Shown: positions 38,973 through 47,398 of the stretch, one piece after another
Layout of the letters: every line of letters starts with the position of its first letter
Numbering within the stretch: position 1 is the first letter of the stretch
NCBI RefSeq assembly: GCF_032401055.1
Contig: NZ_CP135529.1
Location: forward strand, 3,718,501-3,782,500
DNA length: 64,000 nucleotides
Origin: Tardiphaga sp. 709
Lineage (GTDB): Bacteria > Pseudomonadota > Alphaproteobacteria > Rhizobiales > Xanthobacteraceae
Reading direction: 5' to 3'
Made by a program: the position numbers and the translations under genes
Notes under the pieces: generated by a model
What the model was told of the DNA's origin: nothing
Databases searched by the model: none
The model's input: only the letters and a program-made list of their open reading frames with translations

Positions 38973-39863
38973 ATGCCTGAATTGCCCGAAGTCGAGACCG
39001 TCCGCCGCGGCCTGCAGCCCGCCATGGAGGGGTCGAAGATCACCCGTCTGGAGCTGCGGCGAAAAGACCTGCGGTTTCCGTTTCAGCCGGATTTTGCCGG
39101 CAGGTTGCAGGGCCGGACCGTCGCCAGCCTTGGCCGCCGCGCCAAATATCTGCTGGCGGATCTGGATTCCGGCGACGTGCTGCTGATGCATCTGGGCATG
39201 TCCGGTTCGTTCCGGGTGGTGTCCGATGCGCCCGATGAAGAAAATGTGATGCCCGGCGCCTTCCATCATCCGCGCAGCGACGAGCGCGCGCACGACCATG
39301 TCGTCTTCCACATGTCATCGGGGCCGTCGGTCATCTACAACGATCCCCGCCGCTTCGGCTTCATGAAGATCTTTGCGCGCAGCGAGATCGAGAACGAGCC
39401 GTTCCTGAAGGACATCGGCCCCGAGCCGCTGGGCAACGCCTTCGATGCGGCGATGCTGGCCGGCGCCACCGCAGGCAAGAAGACCAGCCTCAAGGCCGCG
39501 CTGCTCGATCAGCGCGTCGTCGCAGGCCTCGGCAACATCTATGTCTGCGAGGCGCTGTTTCGCTCGCATTTGTCGCCGCGGCGGCTGGCGGCGACGCTGG
39601 CGACCAAGAAGGGCGAGCCGACCGATCATTCCAAACGACTGGTCTCGGCGATCCACGAGGTGCTGAACCAGGCCATCAAGGCCGGCGGCTCGTCGCTGCG
39701 CGATCACCGCCAGACCGATGGCGAGCTCGGTTACTTCCAGCACTCGTTTCAGGTCTATGACCGCGAAGGCGAGCCGTGCCAGACCGATGGCTGCTCAGGC
39801 ATCGTGAAGCGCTTCGTGCAGAACGGGCGGTCGACGTTTTGGTGCCCGAAGTGTCAGAGGTGA
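38973..39863 (+). CDS. mutM: Formamidopyrimidine-DNA glycosylase (Fpg)
   Basis: 296 residues. Excises 8-oxoguanine and other oxidised purines and cuts the abasic site. The N-terminus [13 protein letters not shown] supplies the catalytic Pro2 and Glu3, and K58 in RAKYLL. The helix-two-turn-helix ([14 protein letters not shown]) and the C-terminal zinc finger (PCQTDGC and FWCPKCQR) are intact. The ATG follows a modest AAGGTGA. Adjacent to ubiE in opposite direction, as in many alphaproteobacteria. Confidence 0.96.
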   Translation: MPELPEVETVRRGLQPAMEGSKITRLELRRKDLRFPFQPDFAGRLQGRTVASLGRRAKYLLADLDSGDVLLMHLGMSGSFRVVSDAPDEENVMPGAFHHPRSDERAHDHVVFHMSSGPSVIYNDPRRFGFMKIFARSEIENEPFLKDIGPEPLGNAFDAAMLAGATAGKKTSLKAALLDQRVVAGLGNIYVCEALFRSHLSPRRLAATLATKKGEPTDHSKRLVSAIHEVLNQAIKAGGSSLRDHRQTDGELGYFQHSFQVYDREGEPCQTDGCSGIVKRFVQNGRSTFWCPKCQR

Positions 39864-39911
39864 CACCGCGTCGGCCGGCCTTGCCGGCACGTCGTTGTTG
39901 AGTATCGATCC

Positions 39912-41012
39912 TCACATGTCTTTCAATGCGGCGGCTGCGGCCTCTGCGACCCCCGCACGCGAGGTCATCAAGGGTTGAATGCGCTGGCCGAAGTCTTCAA
40001 CGCCTTGGACGAAGTCGTCGAAGGTGAGCAACACGCCCTCGGTGCCCGGCACGGTGGCAACCTCGTCGAGCATGCGGGCGACGTTGGCGAATGAGCCGAC
40101 GAAGGTCCCCATGTTGATATTGACCGCTGATGTGGGGTCCGCCATCTGGCGGATGTTGGTGTCCTTACCTGACTTCGTGTCCGCCGCACCCTGTACGCCC
40201 AGCCAGGCGACCGCTTCGTGATCCACGCCGGCTTTGTAGTGCTCCCACTTTGCGAACGCGGCATCGTCGGTTTCCGCCGCGATCACCATGAACAGCACAT
40301 AGGTCGTCACGTGCCGGCCGGTGTCATGCGTAGCCTCGAGCAGCCGTTCGGCGGCGGGCGCAAAATCGGTCGGGGCGTTGACGCCCTTGCCGAAGCAGAA
40401 ATTGTAGTCGGCGTATTTTGCGGAGAAGGCCATTCCGGCGCCGCTCTGGCCGGCGCAAATGATCTTCATGTCCGCCTGCGGCCGCGGGCTGACGCGGCAG
40501 TCCTCCATCTGGAAGAACTCGCCCTTGCGATCCGAGGCGCCGGTCTGCCAGAGCTCGCGCAGGATCTCGACATATTCCGAAAGATATTCGTAGCGGCGCG
40601 CGAAGTATTCGTCGCCCGGCCAAAGCCCCATCTGCGAATATTCGGGACGTTGCCACCCGGTGATGAGATTGAGGCCAAAGCGGCCGTGTGAAATCGAATC
40701 GATGGTCACCGCCATGCGTGCAGCAATCGCGGGAGGCATCACAAGCGTCGCTGCCGTGGCAAACAATTTTATTCGCTTGGTCACCGCGGCCAATCCGGCC
40801 GTCAGGGTGAAGGATTCCAGATTGTGATCCCAGAATTCGGTCTTCCCGCCGAAGCCACGCAATTTGATCATCGAGAGCACAAAATCGAGGCCGTAATGTT
40901 CGGCCTTTAGCGTCACCTCCTTGTTGAGGTCGAAAGTCGGCATGTATTGCGGGGCATTTTCAGAGAGCAACCAGCCATTGTTCCCGATTGGAATGAATAC
41001 GCCGACCTTCAT
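39912..41012 (-). CDS. rutA: RutA-like flavin-dependent pyrimidine monooxygenase
   Basis: 366 residues from [15 protein letters not shown], with GGAGGAGAG upstream. Luciferase-like monooxygenase. It matches E. coli RutA along its full length in my memory of that sequence: [103 protein letters not shown]. RutA opens the uracil or thymine ring with O2 and FMNH2. No other rut gene (flavin reductase RutF, RutB-E, G) is within at least 20 kb on either side, so the pathway is incomplete here. Confidence 0.85.
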   Translation of the reverse strand: MKVGVFIPIGNNGWLLSENAPQYMPTFDLNKEVTLKAEHYGLDFVLSMIKLRGFGGKTEFWDHNLESFTLTAGLAAVTKRIKLFATAATLVMPPAIAARMAVTIDSISHGRFGLNLITGWQRPEYSQMGLWPGDEYFARRYEYLSEYVEILRELWQTGASDRKGEFFQMEDCRVSPRPQADMKIICAGQSGAGMAFSAKYADYNFCFGKGVNAPTDFAPAAERLLEATHDTGRHVTTYVLFMVIAAETDDAAFAKWEHYKAGVDHEAVAWLGVQGAADTKSGKDTNIRQMADPTSAVNINMGTFVGSFANVARMLDEVATVPGTEGVLLTFDDFVQGVEDFGQRIQPLMTSRAGVAEAAAAALKDM

Positions 41013-41200
41013 CTCGCTCTCCTCCGCAATCGCGTGCCCCCTCGGGGCATCGCGAACCATTCTGCTTGTGTTGAACAAAGCAACAACCGTGCCGATACGC
41101 GCTCTTGCGTCGACCACACGATCTCACCATGAAGGATAGAGGTTGCAGGCGATGCATTTCCGGCCATGGTCTGCCGCCAACACCCTATTGAGGACTCCCC

Positions 41201-41998
41201 ATGACCGACGCATCGTCTCCCTCCATCCGCTTCAATGATGGCGCGTCCTATGAGCGGATGATGGGCGTCTGGAGCCGCAGCGCCGGCGAGGTCTTTCTGG
41301 ATTGGGTGGCGCCAAAGCCGGGTCTTGCCTGGGTCGATGTCGGCTGCGGCAACGGCGCCTTCACGCAGCTGATCGCCGAGCGTCATGCGCCGTCGGTGAT
41401 CGATGGTATCGATCCCTCGGAGCCGCAGCTTGCTTATGCGCGGACGAGGCCGGGCGCGGCACTGGCCGCGTTTCATCAGGGCGATGCGATGGCGCTGCCG
41501 TTTCCCGATCGCAGCTTCGATGTGGCTGTGATGGCGCTTGTGATCTTCTTCGTGCCGGAGCCAGCGAAGGGCGTGGCGGAAATGGTGCGTGTCGTGTCAC
41601 CCGGCGGCATGGTCGCCGCCTATGCCTGGGATATGGATGGCGGCGGCTTTCCGCTGCAGCCGATCCTTGGTGAATTGCTGAAGATGGGCCAGATGCCGTC
41701 GCTTCCGCCGAGCGTGGACGCATCGCGCCTCGACGTGATGCAGTCGCTGTGGACCTCTGCCGGTTTGGTGGACGTCGAAACCCGCGTGATCGATGTCACC
41801 AGGGAATTCACCGATTTCGACGACTTCTGGTCGGCCTCGTCCGCAGGGCCATCGGTGAAGGCAGCTCTGACGGTGATGACGCCGGAGGATATTGTGCAGC
41901 TCAAATCACGCGTCCGGACGGGACTTTCGGAGGATGCAACCGGCCGTATCACCTGCAGTGCCCGCGCCAATGCCATCAAGGGGCGGGTGCCGGGCTGA
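41201..41998 (+). CDS. Class I SAM-dependent methyltransferase, substrate unknown
   Basis: 265 residues. Motif I WVDVGCGNGAFTQLIAE (about 44-60), acidic strand end IDGIDPSEPQL, then FHQGDAMALPFPDRSFDVAVMALVI and RVVSPGGMVAAYAWD, the layout of Methyltransf_11/25. The C-terminal cap is small. It is divergent from rutA with a 188-base gap that shows no clear operator. It is not closely alike to the methyltransferase at 7674. Confidence 0.8.
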   Translation: MTDASSPSIRFNDGASYERMMGVWSRSAGEVFLDWVAPKPGLAWVDVGCGNGAFTQLIAERHAPSVIDGIDPSEPQLAYARTRPGAALAAFHQGDAMALPFPDRSFDVAVMALVIFFVPEPAKGVAEMVRVVSPGGMVAAYAWDMDGGGFPLQPILGELLKMGQMPSLPPSVDASRLDVMQSLWTSAGLVDVETRVIDVTREFTDFDDFWSASSAGPSVKAALTVMTPEDIVQLKSRVRTGLSEDATGRITCSARANAIKGRVPG

Positions 41999-42162
41999 GG
42001 CAGGGCGTCTGCCAGCTGCCGTGGCCAAATCGCCGGGATTTTGCCGGTAATATTTCCTCAACTTGAAAGGGTATATAAGTAACGCAATAACCAAAGCGGG
42101 CGCAAATGCTGGCGTGGTTGGGTTTTCTATGGTGGTGGAAATGTACCGTAGAGGATGAACCT

Positions 42163-42840
42163 GTGTCCGTCGAAAAATTCCTCAAGCAGCGGGCCGTCAA
42201 CGTTGTCGTCAGCGGACAATATACGCTGTCGAACTGGCTCGATTCCGCAGGCAATCCGCGCAGCTTTGCTTGCCGGACCAGCCGCGTCTCGCCGTTCCGG
42301 ATGATTGTCGATGTGCCGGTGGTCGGTCGTATCGGCGATCGCATCACGCCCTATTTTGGCGACTTCGGTCAGCTCGAAGGTCGCATCAGCGACACCATCT
42401 CCGGCAGTTTCCTGCTCGAACTCAACATGACGCCGCCGATGCGTCAGAAGCTCTCGGACAAGCTGACCTGGCTGGAGAAATTCCAGAAAGACCCCACGGT
42501 GCGGGAAGAGCGCAAGCAGGCGCGCCTCATTCCCGCGAGCCCGCATTCCATGCTGACCTTTGCCGACGGCAGCATGAAAAGCTGCTTTGTGATCGACATG
42601 TCGGTGTCCGGTGCTGCAGTCTCTGCCGATGTGCAGCCGGAGGTCGGAACGCCGCTCGCCGTCGGCGCCTGCGTCGGCCGCGTGGTGCGCCATCTCCAGG
42701 GTGGCTTCGCAGTGAAATTCGTCGAGCAGCAGAACCGCGAACAACTCGAACGCCGGATCATCCGCGCGCCCGCAGCGCCGCCGCCGCGTGCGACGCCGTT
42801 CGCGGCGCAGATGGATTCGATGTACGAGGAAGTGGACTAA
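42163..42840 (+). CDS. Two-domain PilZ protein
   Basis: 225 residues from a GTG with GAGGA eight bases upstream; an ATG at 42106 in the same frame would add a Trp-rich leader and is less likely. The N-terminal half (about 8-90) looks like a PilZ/YcgR-N beta-barrel without the c-di-GMP motifs. The C-terminal PilZ (about 125-205) has RxxxR (RKQAR) and DxSxxG (DMSVSG), so c-di-GMP binding is plausible. The tail is Pro/Ala-rich. No motility or exopolysaccharide genes adjoin it. Confidence 0.78.
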   Translation: MSVEKFLKQRAVNVVVSGQYTLSNWLDSAGNPRSFACRTSRVSPFRMIVDVPVVGRIGDRITPYFGDFGQLEGRISDTISGSFLLELNMTPPMRQKLSDKLTWLEKFQKDPTVREERKQARLIPASPHSMLTFADGSMKSCFVIDMSVSGAAVSADVQPEVGTPLAVGACVGRVVRHLQGGFAVKFVEQQNREQLERRIIRAPAAPPPRATPFAAQMDSMYEEVD

Positions 42841-42871
42841 CGAACGTCGGCGCGCTTCGTATCCTGAAAAA

Positions 42872-44233
42872 CTACTTCCGCACGCAGATCACGCGCACCA
42901 TCGCCGCCCTAGCATCGGTCGAACTGCTGTTCGCGCTCACGCCATTCGCTTTCACGAAATTCAGTACAAGTTCTGCGGGCGCCAGAGCTGCTTGTGGCGC
43001 TGCATTCGGCGGGCCGGCCACGAGCAGTGGCTTCAATTGCGCAAGGCCCGCGAATTTGCCGTCGCCGTCTATGGCGGCCGCGCCGGAAAAGCCCAGGCCC
43101 GGTGCGGGTGACAGCGCCAGTTCGCTTCCGGTGCCGACCGGCGTGGTGGACGCCTTCACGCTGGTGACGGCTGCGCCGCCGCCCTGGTTTTGCGGATCGG
43201 CAATCCCCACGAGCTCAAGATTGGGCTTCGCTGCGCCTGCGCCGAGCGACAGCGGCTTCAGCTCGCGCGCGCCATAGATCCGCAGCAGAGCGAGATCGCG
43301 CACTTTATCTTCGGCGATTTTGTCGGCATTGCCATAACCGGCGACGACAATGGACATGCAGCCATCGACCGCCTGACGATCAGTGACGATGGCGCCGTCA
43401 TCGCTCACGACGATCCCCGACGCATATTCAACCTTCTTGCGCGGCGGCGGGCCCATCGCCTGCGCCCCTGCGGGGAATGCGTTGAAGGCAGACGACATCG
43501 CGATTACCACGGGCTCCATCGTGCCTTCAGTGGCCTGATCATAGAAGATCGAGAGGATGCGGACTTCGGAGTCCTTGAACTGGCCGCGGATGTAGAACTT
43601 CTTCTGGTTCTGCAACCCGGACAGCACGAAGAAATCCGGCTTCACCACCTGATAATCGATCTTGCGGCCGGGCTCCTTGCGCTCCGCCTCGGCGAGTTTC
43701 GCGGTGGAGGGTGCTTCCTCCTTGCGGCGCGCCAGCGTGATCTGGATCGTGCCGGTGGAGGACGACCACTTGCTGCCGTTGATGTCGGTGGTCTGCTGCG
43801 GCACCAGCTTTCCGGGAATGCCGAGCCGGGCGCCGGTCACCATGTCGGTGACCATCTTCCAGCCGACATTGTCCTGAAGTTTCTTCGCCGCGGCGCGCAG
43901 CACATCGCGCTCCTGCGGGTTCAGCACCCCCGTTTGTTTCGCGCCATTGTTCTTCTGGAACGTCTTGATCGCATTGACCATGCGATCCGAGACCTCGCCG
44001 GTGATGGCGCCGTTATATTGCCCGGTCCATGCCAGATCCGACTGGATCCCCAGCCGCTCGGCCTGCGCCATGGCATTGGCGGTGTCGGCAGGGGTCTGCA
44101 GCGCCGGACGGATCGGCGTCGTGGTGACAGGTTTGGGTTTGACGCCCTGCACCGCGGGAGGCGTTGCCTGCACCTGTGCGTGAGCCGCTGAGGCCGTCAC
44201 GATCATCAATGTTGCTGAAAGCATCGATCTCAT
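42872..44233 (-). CDS. Secreted peptidoglycan-binding protein with a degenerate trypsin-like domain
   Basis: 453 residues from MRSMLSATLMIVTASAAHA (Sec signal, cleavage after residue 19). A PG_binding_1 domain spans about 53-120 (AERLGIQSDLAWTGQYNG...AIKTFQKNNG). The HtrA/trypsin-like part (about 265-430) keeps the Asp segment RDLALLRI (D313) and a Ser in GFSGAAAID (S383), but the position of the catalytic His reads VTDRQAVDG (Q287), so it is probably inactive. Likely a periplasmic wall-bound protein; function unknown. The 30-base gap to the PilZ gene makes the two convergent. Confidence 0.72.
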   Translation of the reverse strand: MRSMLSATLMIVTASAAHAQVQATPPAVQGVKPKPVTTTPIRPALQTPADTANAMAQAERLGIQSDLAWTGQYNGAITGEVSDRMVNAIKTFQKNNGAKQTGVLNPQERDVLRAAAKKLQDNVGWKMVTDMVTGARLGIPGKLVPQQTTDINGSKWSSSTGTIQITLARRKEEAPSTAKLAEAERKEPGRKIDYQVVKPDFFVLSGLQNQKKFYIRGQFKDSEVRILSIFYDQATEGTMEPVVIAMSSAFNAFPAGAQAMGPPPRKKVEYASGIVVSDDGAIVTDRQAVDGCMSIVVAGYGNADKIAEDKVRDLALLRIYGARELKPLSLGAGAAKPNLELVGIADPQNQGGGAAVTSVKASTTPVGTGSELALSPAPGLGFSGAAAIDGDGKFAGLAQLKPLLVAGPPNAAPQAALAPAELVLNFVKANGVSANSSSTDARAAMVRVICVRK

Positions 44234-44327
44234 GACATGTCCGGTCTTGAAGCTGGTGATTGATTTCGGTGGAATTAAGCACATCTCGTGGGTCGGTGAC
44301 AGCGGTAGCAAGGTTCAGGCGCCTCCA

Positions 44328-44409
44328 CGTCATTGCGAGCGGAGCGAAGCAATCCAGTCTCCGCTTGTGGCTTCTGGATTGCGGCGTCGCTTCGCTCCTC
44401 GCAATGACG
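44328..44409. repeat. Dispersed repeat, copy 2 (CGTCATTGCGAG ... CTCGCAATGACG)
   Basis: The ends are perfect 12-base inverted copies (44328-44339 and 44398-44409), with inner GCGAAGCAATCC and GGATTGCGGCGTCGC. Same family as 34455-34544. It lies 37 bases before the moeB/thiF start, within its promoter region. Confidence 0.82.
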
Positions 44410-44446
44410 GGCGGAGGGCGTCGATGAACAGGGACGTAACGAAACA

Positions 44447-45247
44447 ATGCTGAATGCCGACGAGCTTGAGCGCTATGCGCGTCACATCGTGTTGCGCGAG
44501 GTCGGCGGTCCCGGCCAGACCGCGCTGCAGGGCGCGAAAGTGCTTGTGATCGGCGCCGGCGGGCTCGGCGCACCGGCGCTGATGTATCTGGCGGCCGCGG
44601 GCATCGGCACGCTCGGTGTGGTCGATGACGACACGGTGTCGCTGTCGAACCTGCAGCGGCAGGTCATTCACGCAACGCCGGATATCGGCGCGTTGAAGAC
44701 CGACAGCGCCGCGGCAAAGATCCATGCGCTCAATCCGCATGTCAGATTTATCTGCCATGCCGTCAGGCTCAATGCAGCGAATGCGATGGCGCTGTTGTCG
44801 GGCTACGACATCGTGCTCGATGGTTCCGACAATTTCACCACGCGCTATCTGCTGTCGGATGCCTGCTATCTCGCAAAGAAGCCGTTGATCTCCGCGGCGC
44901 TCGGCACTTTCGATGCGTCGCTGACCACGATCCGCGCGCATGAGACTAATGCCGCAGGTGTGTTGAACCCGACCTATCGCTGCCTGTTCCCCGAAGCGCC
45001 GCCGCCGGGCACTGTGCCGAGCTGTCAGGAAGCCGGCGTCATGGGCGCGCTGGCCGGTATGGTTGGCTCGATGATGGCGCTGGAAGCGATCCGCGAGATC
45101 GTGGGCTTTGGTGAAGGGCTGGTCGGGCGTCTGCTGATGATCGACGCCCGCAACATGCGCTTCGAGACGCTGCGTTACGGGCGCGATCCGGCGAATCCGC
45201 TGAACGGGGATGCGCCGAGCATCAGGGATTTGAGCGCGTATCTGTGA
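44447..45247 (+). CDS. moeB: MoeB/ThiF-family adenylyltransferase (E1-like)
   Basis: 266 residues. It adenylates the C-terminal Gly-Gly of a ubiquitin-like sulfur carrier (MoaD or ThiS). ATP site VLVIGAGGLGAPALMYLAAAGIG (about 33-55), Arg finger NLQRQVIH, Asp in VLDGSDNFTTRYLLSDAC, and catalytic-type Cys in PSCQEAGVMG. The CxxC pairs that hold zinc in E. coli MoeB are missing (only one Cys in YRCLFPEAPP). No moaD or thiS is nearby, so MoeB against ThiF cannot be settled. Confidence 0.85.
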   Translation: MLNADELERYARHIVLREVGGPGQTALQGAKVLVIGAGGLGAPALMYLAAAGIGTLGVVDDDTVSLSNLQRQVIHATPDIGALKTDSAAAKIHALNPHVRFICHAVRLNAANAMALLSGYDIVLDGSDNFTTRYLLSDACYLAKKPLISAALGTFDASLTTIRAHETNAAGVLNPTYRCLFPEAPPPGTVPSCQEAGVMGALAGMVGSMMALEAIREIVGFGEGLVGRLLMIDARNMRFETLRYGRDPANPLNGDAPSIRDLSAYL

Positions 45248-45324
45248 GCTGATCTTCTCCCTCCCCACCGCGCTTCGCTTGGGGGGGAAACCGTTGGCTG
45301 CTCAGCGCATCATGCCCTCGGCAC

Positions 45325-46326
45325 TCACGCCCGCTTCTTCTCGCTGTCCATATGCGCCAGATGCTCGTCCGGATAACGGCCGCCGGCTGCCGCATCGGCC
45401 GGGATCGCCTCCGCCAACGCCCTGAGATGTGCGGGCGTGAGTTTCACATCCAGCGATCCCAGCGCTTCAGTGAGCCGATCCCGTCGGCGGGCACCGACCA
45501 CGGGCAGGATGTCCTGACCTTGCGCGGCGACCCAGGCGATGGCGACCTGTGCGACCGAGGCACCGATGTCGTCGGCGACAGCGCGGATTTTTTCAACCAG
45601 AGCCAGATTCTGATCGATATTCGCGGCGCTGAAGCGTGGGCTGTGGCTGCGATAGTCCTTCGCGTTCATGCTGTCCTTGGCGAAATGGCCGCCGATCAGG
45701 CCGCGCGACAGCACACCGTAAGCCGTGATGCCGATGCCGAGCTCGCGGCAGGTCGGCAGGATGTCATCCTCGATGCCCCGCGAGATCAGCGAATATTCGA
45801 TCTGCAGGTCGGTGATGGGATGCACCTTGTGGGCACGGCGGATGGTCTCAGAGCCGACTTCGGAGAGGCCGATATGTTTGACGTAGCCGGCCTTGATCAG
45901 GTCGGCGATGGCGCCGACGGTGTCCTCGATGGGCACATTGGGGTCGAGCCGCGCGGGGCGGTAGATGTCGATGACCTCGACGCCGAGCCGAACCAGCGAA
46001 TAGGCCACGAAATTCTTGATCGCTATCGGGCGGTTGTCGAAGCCCATAAAGGCACCGGCGGGATCGCGCATACCGCCGAATTTGACCGAAAGCTGCAGGT
46101 TGTCGCGGCTGCGGCCGCGCAAGGCTTCGGCGATCAGTAGCTCGTTATGGCCCATGGCGTAGAAGTCGCCGGTGTCGATCAGGGTGACGCCGGCCTCCAG
46201 CGCGGCGTGGATGGTGGCAATGCTTTCGCCTCGGTCGGCCGGGCCGTAGACATCCGACATGCCCATGCAGCCGAGGCCGAGCGCGCCCGCTGTGGGGCCA
46301 GTCTTTCCGAGTTGAAGGTGGTTCAT
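45325..46326 (-). CDS. Aldo/keto reductase
   Basis: 333 residues. NADPH-dependent oxidoreductase with a TIM barrel. Catalytic Asp51 and Tyr56 in LIDTGDFYAMGHNE and Lys82 in LSVKFGG are present. The usual His after the fourth strand (typical xxQHRxD) is replaced in IDIYRPARLDPNVP. NADPH site segments GLSEVGSETIRRAH and LPVVGARRRDRLTEAL are normal. It is divergent from a LysR regulator, which probably controls it. Substrate unknown. Confidence 0.88.
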   Translation of the reverse strand: MNHLQLGKTGPTAGALGLGCMGMSDVYGPADRGESIATIHAALEAGVTLIDTGDFYAMGHNELLIAEALRGRSRDNLQLSVKFGGMRDPAGAFMGFDNRPIAIKNFVAYSLVRLGVEVIDIYRPARLDPNVPIEDTVGAIADLIKAGYVKHIGLSEVGSETIRRAHKVHPITDLQIEYSLISRGIEDDILPTCRELGIGITAYGVLSRGLIGGHFAKDSMNAKDYRSHSPRFSAANIDQNLALVEKIRAVADDIGASVAQVAIAWVAAQGQDILPVVGARRRDRLTEALGSLDVKLTPAHLRALAEAIPADAAAGGRYPDEHLAHMDSEKKRA

Positions 46327-46392
46327 GGTGGTTCTCCCAGAAGGCGGCCGGACCGATCCCTTGCCGCTGCCGCCCCGATATGAGCCCGCTCC

Positions 46393-46415
46393 ATTGATCC
46401 GATAAGCTGGACAAT
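46393..46415. promoter_or_regulatory. Candidate LysR binding site between the reductase and lysR genes
   Basis: ATTG (46393-46396) and CAAT (46412-46415) with partly matching flanks ATTGATCC / GGACAAT form a short interrupted dyad 30 bases before the lysR ATG. LysR regulators bind such dyads with T-N11-A cores in divergent promoters. Support is weak. Confidence 0.3.
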
Positions 46416-46444
46416 CCCGAAAGGCTTGTTCACTCTGCCGAACA

Positions 46445-47398
46445 ATGAGCGATCTCGATCTGCGCGATCTGGCGGCCTTTCTGGCAGTTGCACGGACCCG
46501 GAATTTCCGGCGGGCTGCGATAGAGACCCATGTCTCGGTGTCCAGCTTGAGTCAGCGACTGCGCGACATGGAAGAGCGGCTCGGCGTTCGTTTGCTGCAT
46601 CGCACAACGCGCAGCGTGGCACTCACCGAGGCTGGGGAATTGCTGCAACGCAAAATAGCTCCAGCCATGGACGATGTTCATGCCGCATTGCAGCAAACTC
46701 GCGATTTCGGTGACGTGCCGTCTGGCCGACTTAGGATCAATGGTCCGGCACCAGCGATCGATATCGTGGTGGCGCCGATGGTTACGCCATTTCTACAGCA
46801 ATATCCGCAGGTTGAGCTTGAAATCGTTGCCGAGACATCATTGATCGACATCGTTGCCAAGGGTTTCGACGCCGGCATTCGCTATGGCGAGGACCTGGCG
46901 CAGGACATGATCGCAGTCTCGCTGGGGCCGCCGCAACGCTTCGTGATGGTGGCTTCTTCGCAATATATTGCGCAGCATGGCCGACCTGTTGCGCCGCAGC
47001 AATTGCTGCAGCATTGCTGCATCAGGACCCGTTTCGACAACGGTTCGATTCCGGAATGGGAGTTCGAAAAGGACGGCCAGGTGGTCCGGATCCCGCCGCG
47101 GGGGCCGCTGCTGGCGAGCTATTCCCGCCTCGGGCTGGAAGCGGCCCGGGAAGGCCTCGGCTTTTACGCCGTGTTTGAGGGCTATGTCCGGGACGACCTC
47201 GCGACCGGGAGGTTGATCAGCGTGCTGGAGGATTGGTTGCCGCCATTCCCGGGCCCGTTCCTGTATTATCCGAGCCGCCGGCAACCGCCGCCGGCTTTGG
47301 CGGCGTTCGTGAGTTTTGTGGCGGAGTGGCGCAAACGGGAGCGGCGGGCTGCGGCCCCGGAGAACCCCAGCGGATCAGAGCGGCAGGGGGATCGCTGA
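46445..47398 (+). CDS. LysR-family transcriptional regulator
   Basis: 317 residues. N-terminal winged HTH (about 6-63: DLAAFLAVARTRNFRRAA, SVSSLSQRLRDMEERLGVRLLHRTTRSVALTEAG), then a linker helix and a periplasmic-binding-like effector domain (about 90-295: GRLRINGPAPAIDIVVAP, FDAGIRYGEDLAQDM). It belongs to the group that often controls a divergent oxidoreductase. The last 24 bases overlap, antisense, the end of the DUF2336 gene. Confidence 0.9.
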   Translation: MSDLDLRDLAAFLAVARTRNFRRAAIETHVSVSSLSQRLRDMEERLGVRLLHRTTRSVALTEAGELLQRKIAPAMDDVHAALQQTRDFGDVPSGRLRINGPAPAIDIVVAPMVTPFLQQYPQVELEIVAETSLIDIVAKGFDAGIRYGEDLAQDMIAVSLGPPQRFVMVASSQYIAQHGRPVAPQQLLQHCCIRTRFDNGSIPEWEFEKDGQVVRIPPRGPLLASYSRLGLEAAREGLGFYAVFEGYVRDDLATGRLISVLEDWLPPFPGPFLYYPSRRQPPPALAAFVSFVAEWRKRERRAAAPENPSGSERQGDR

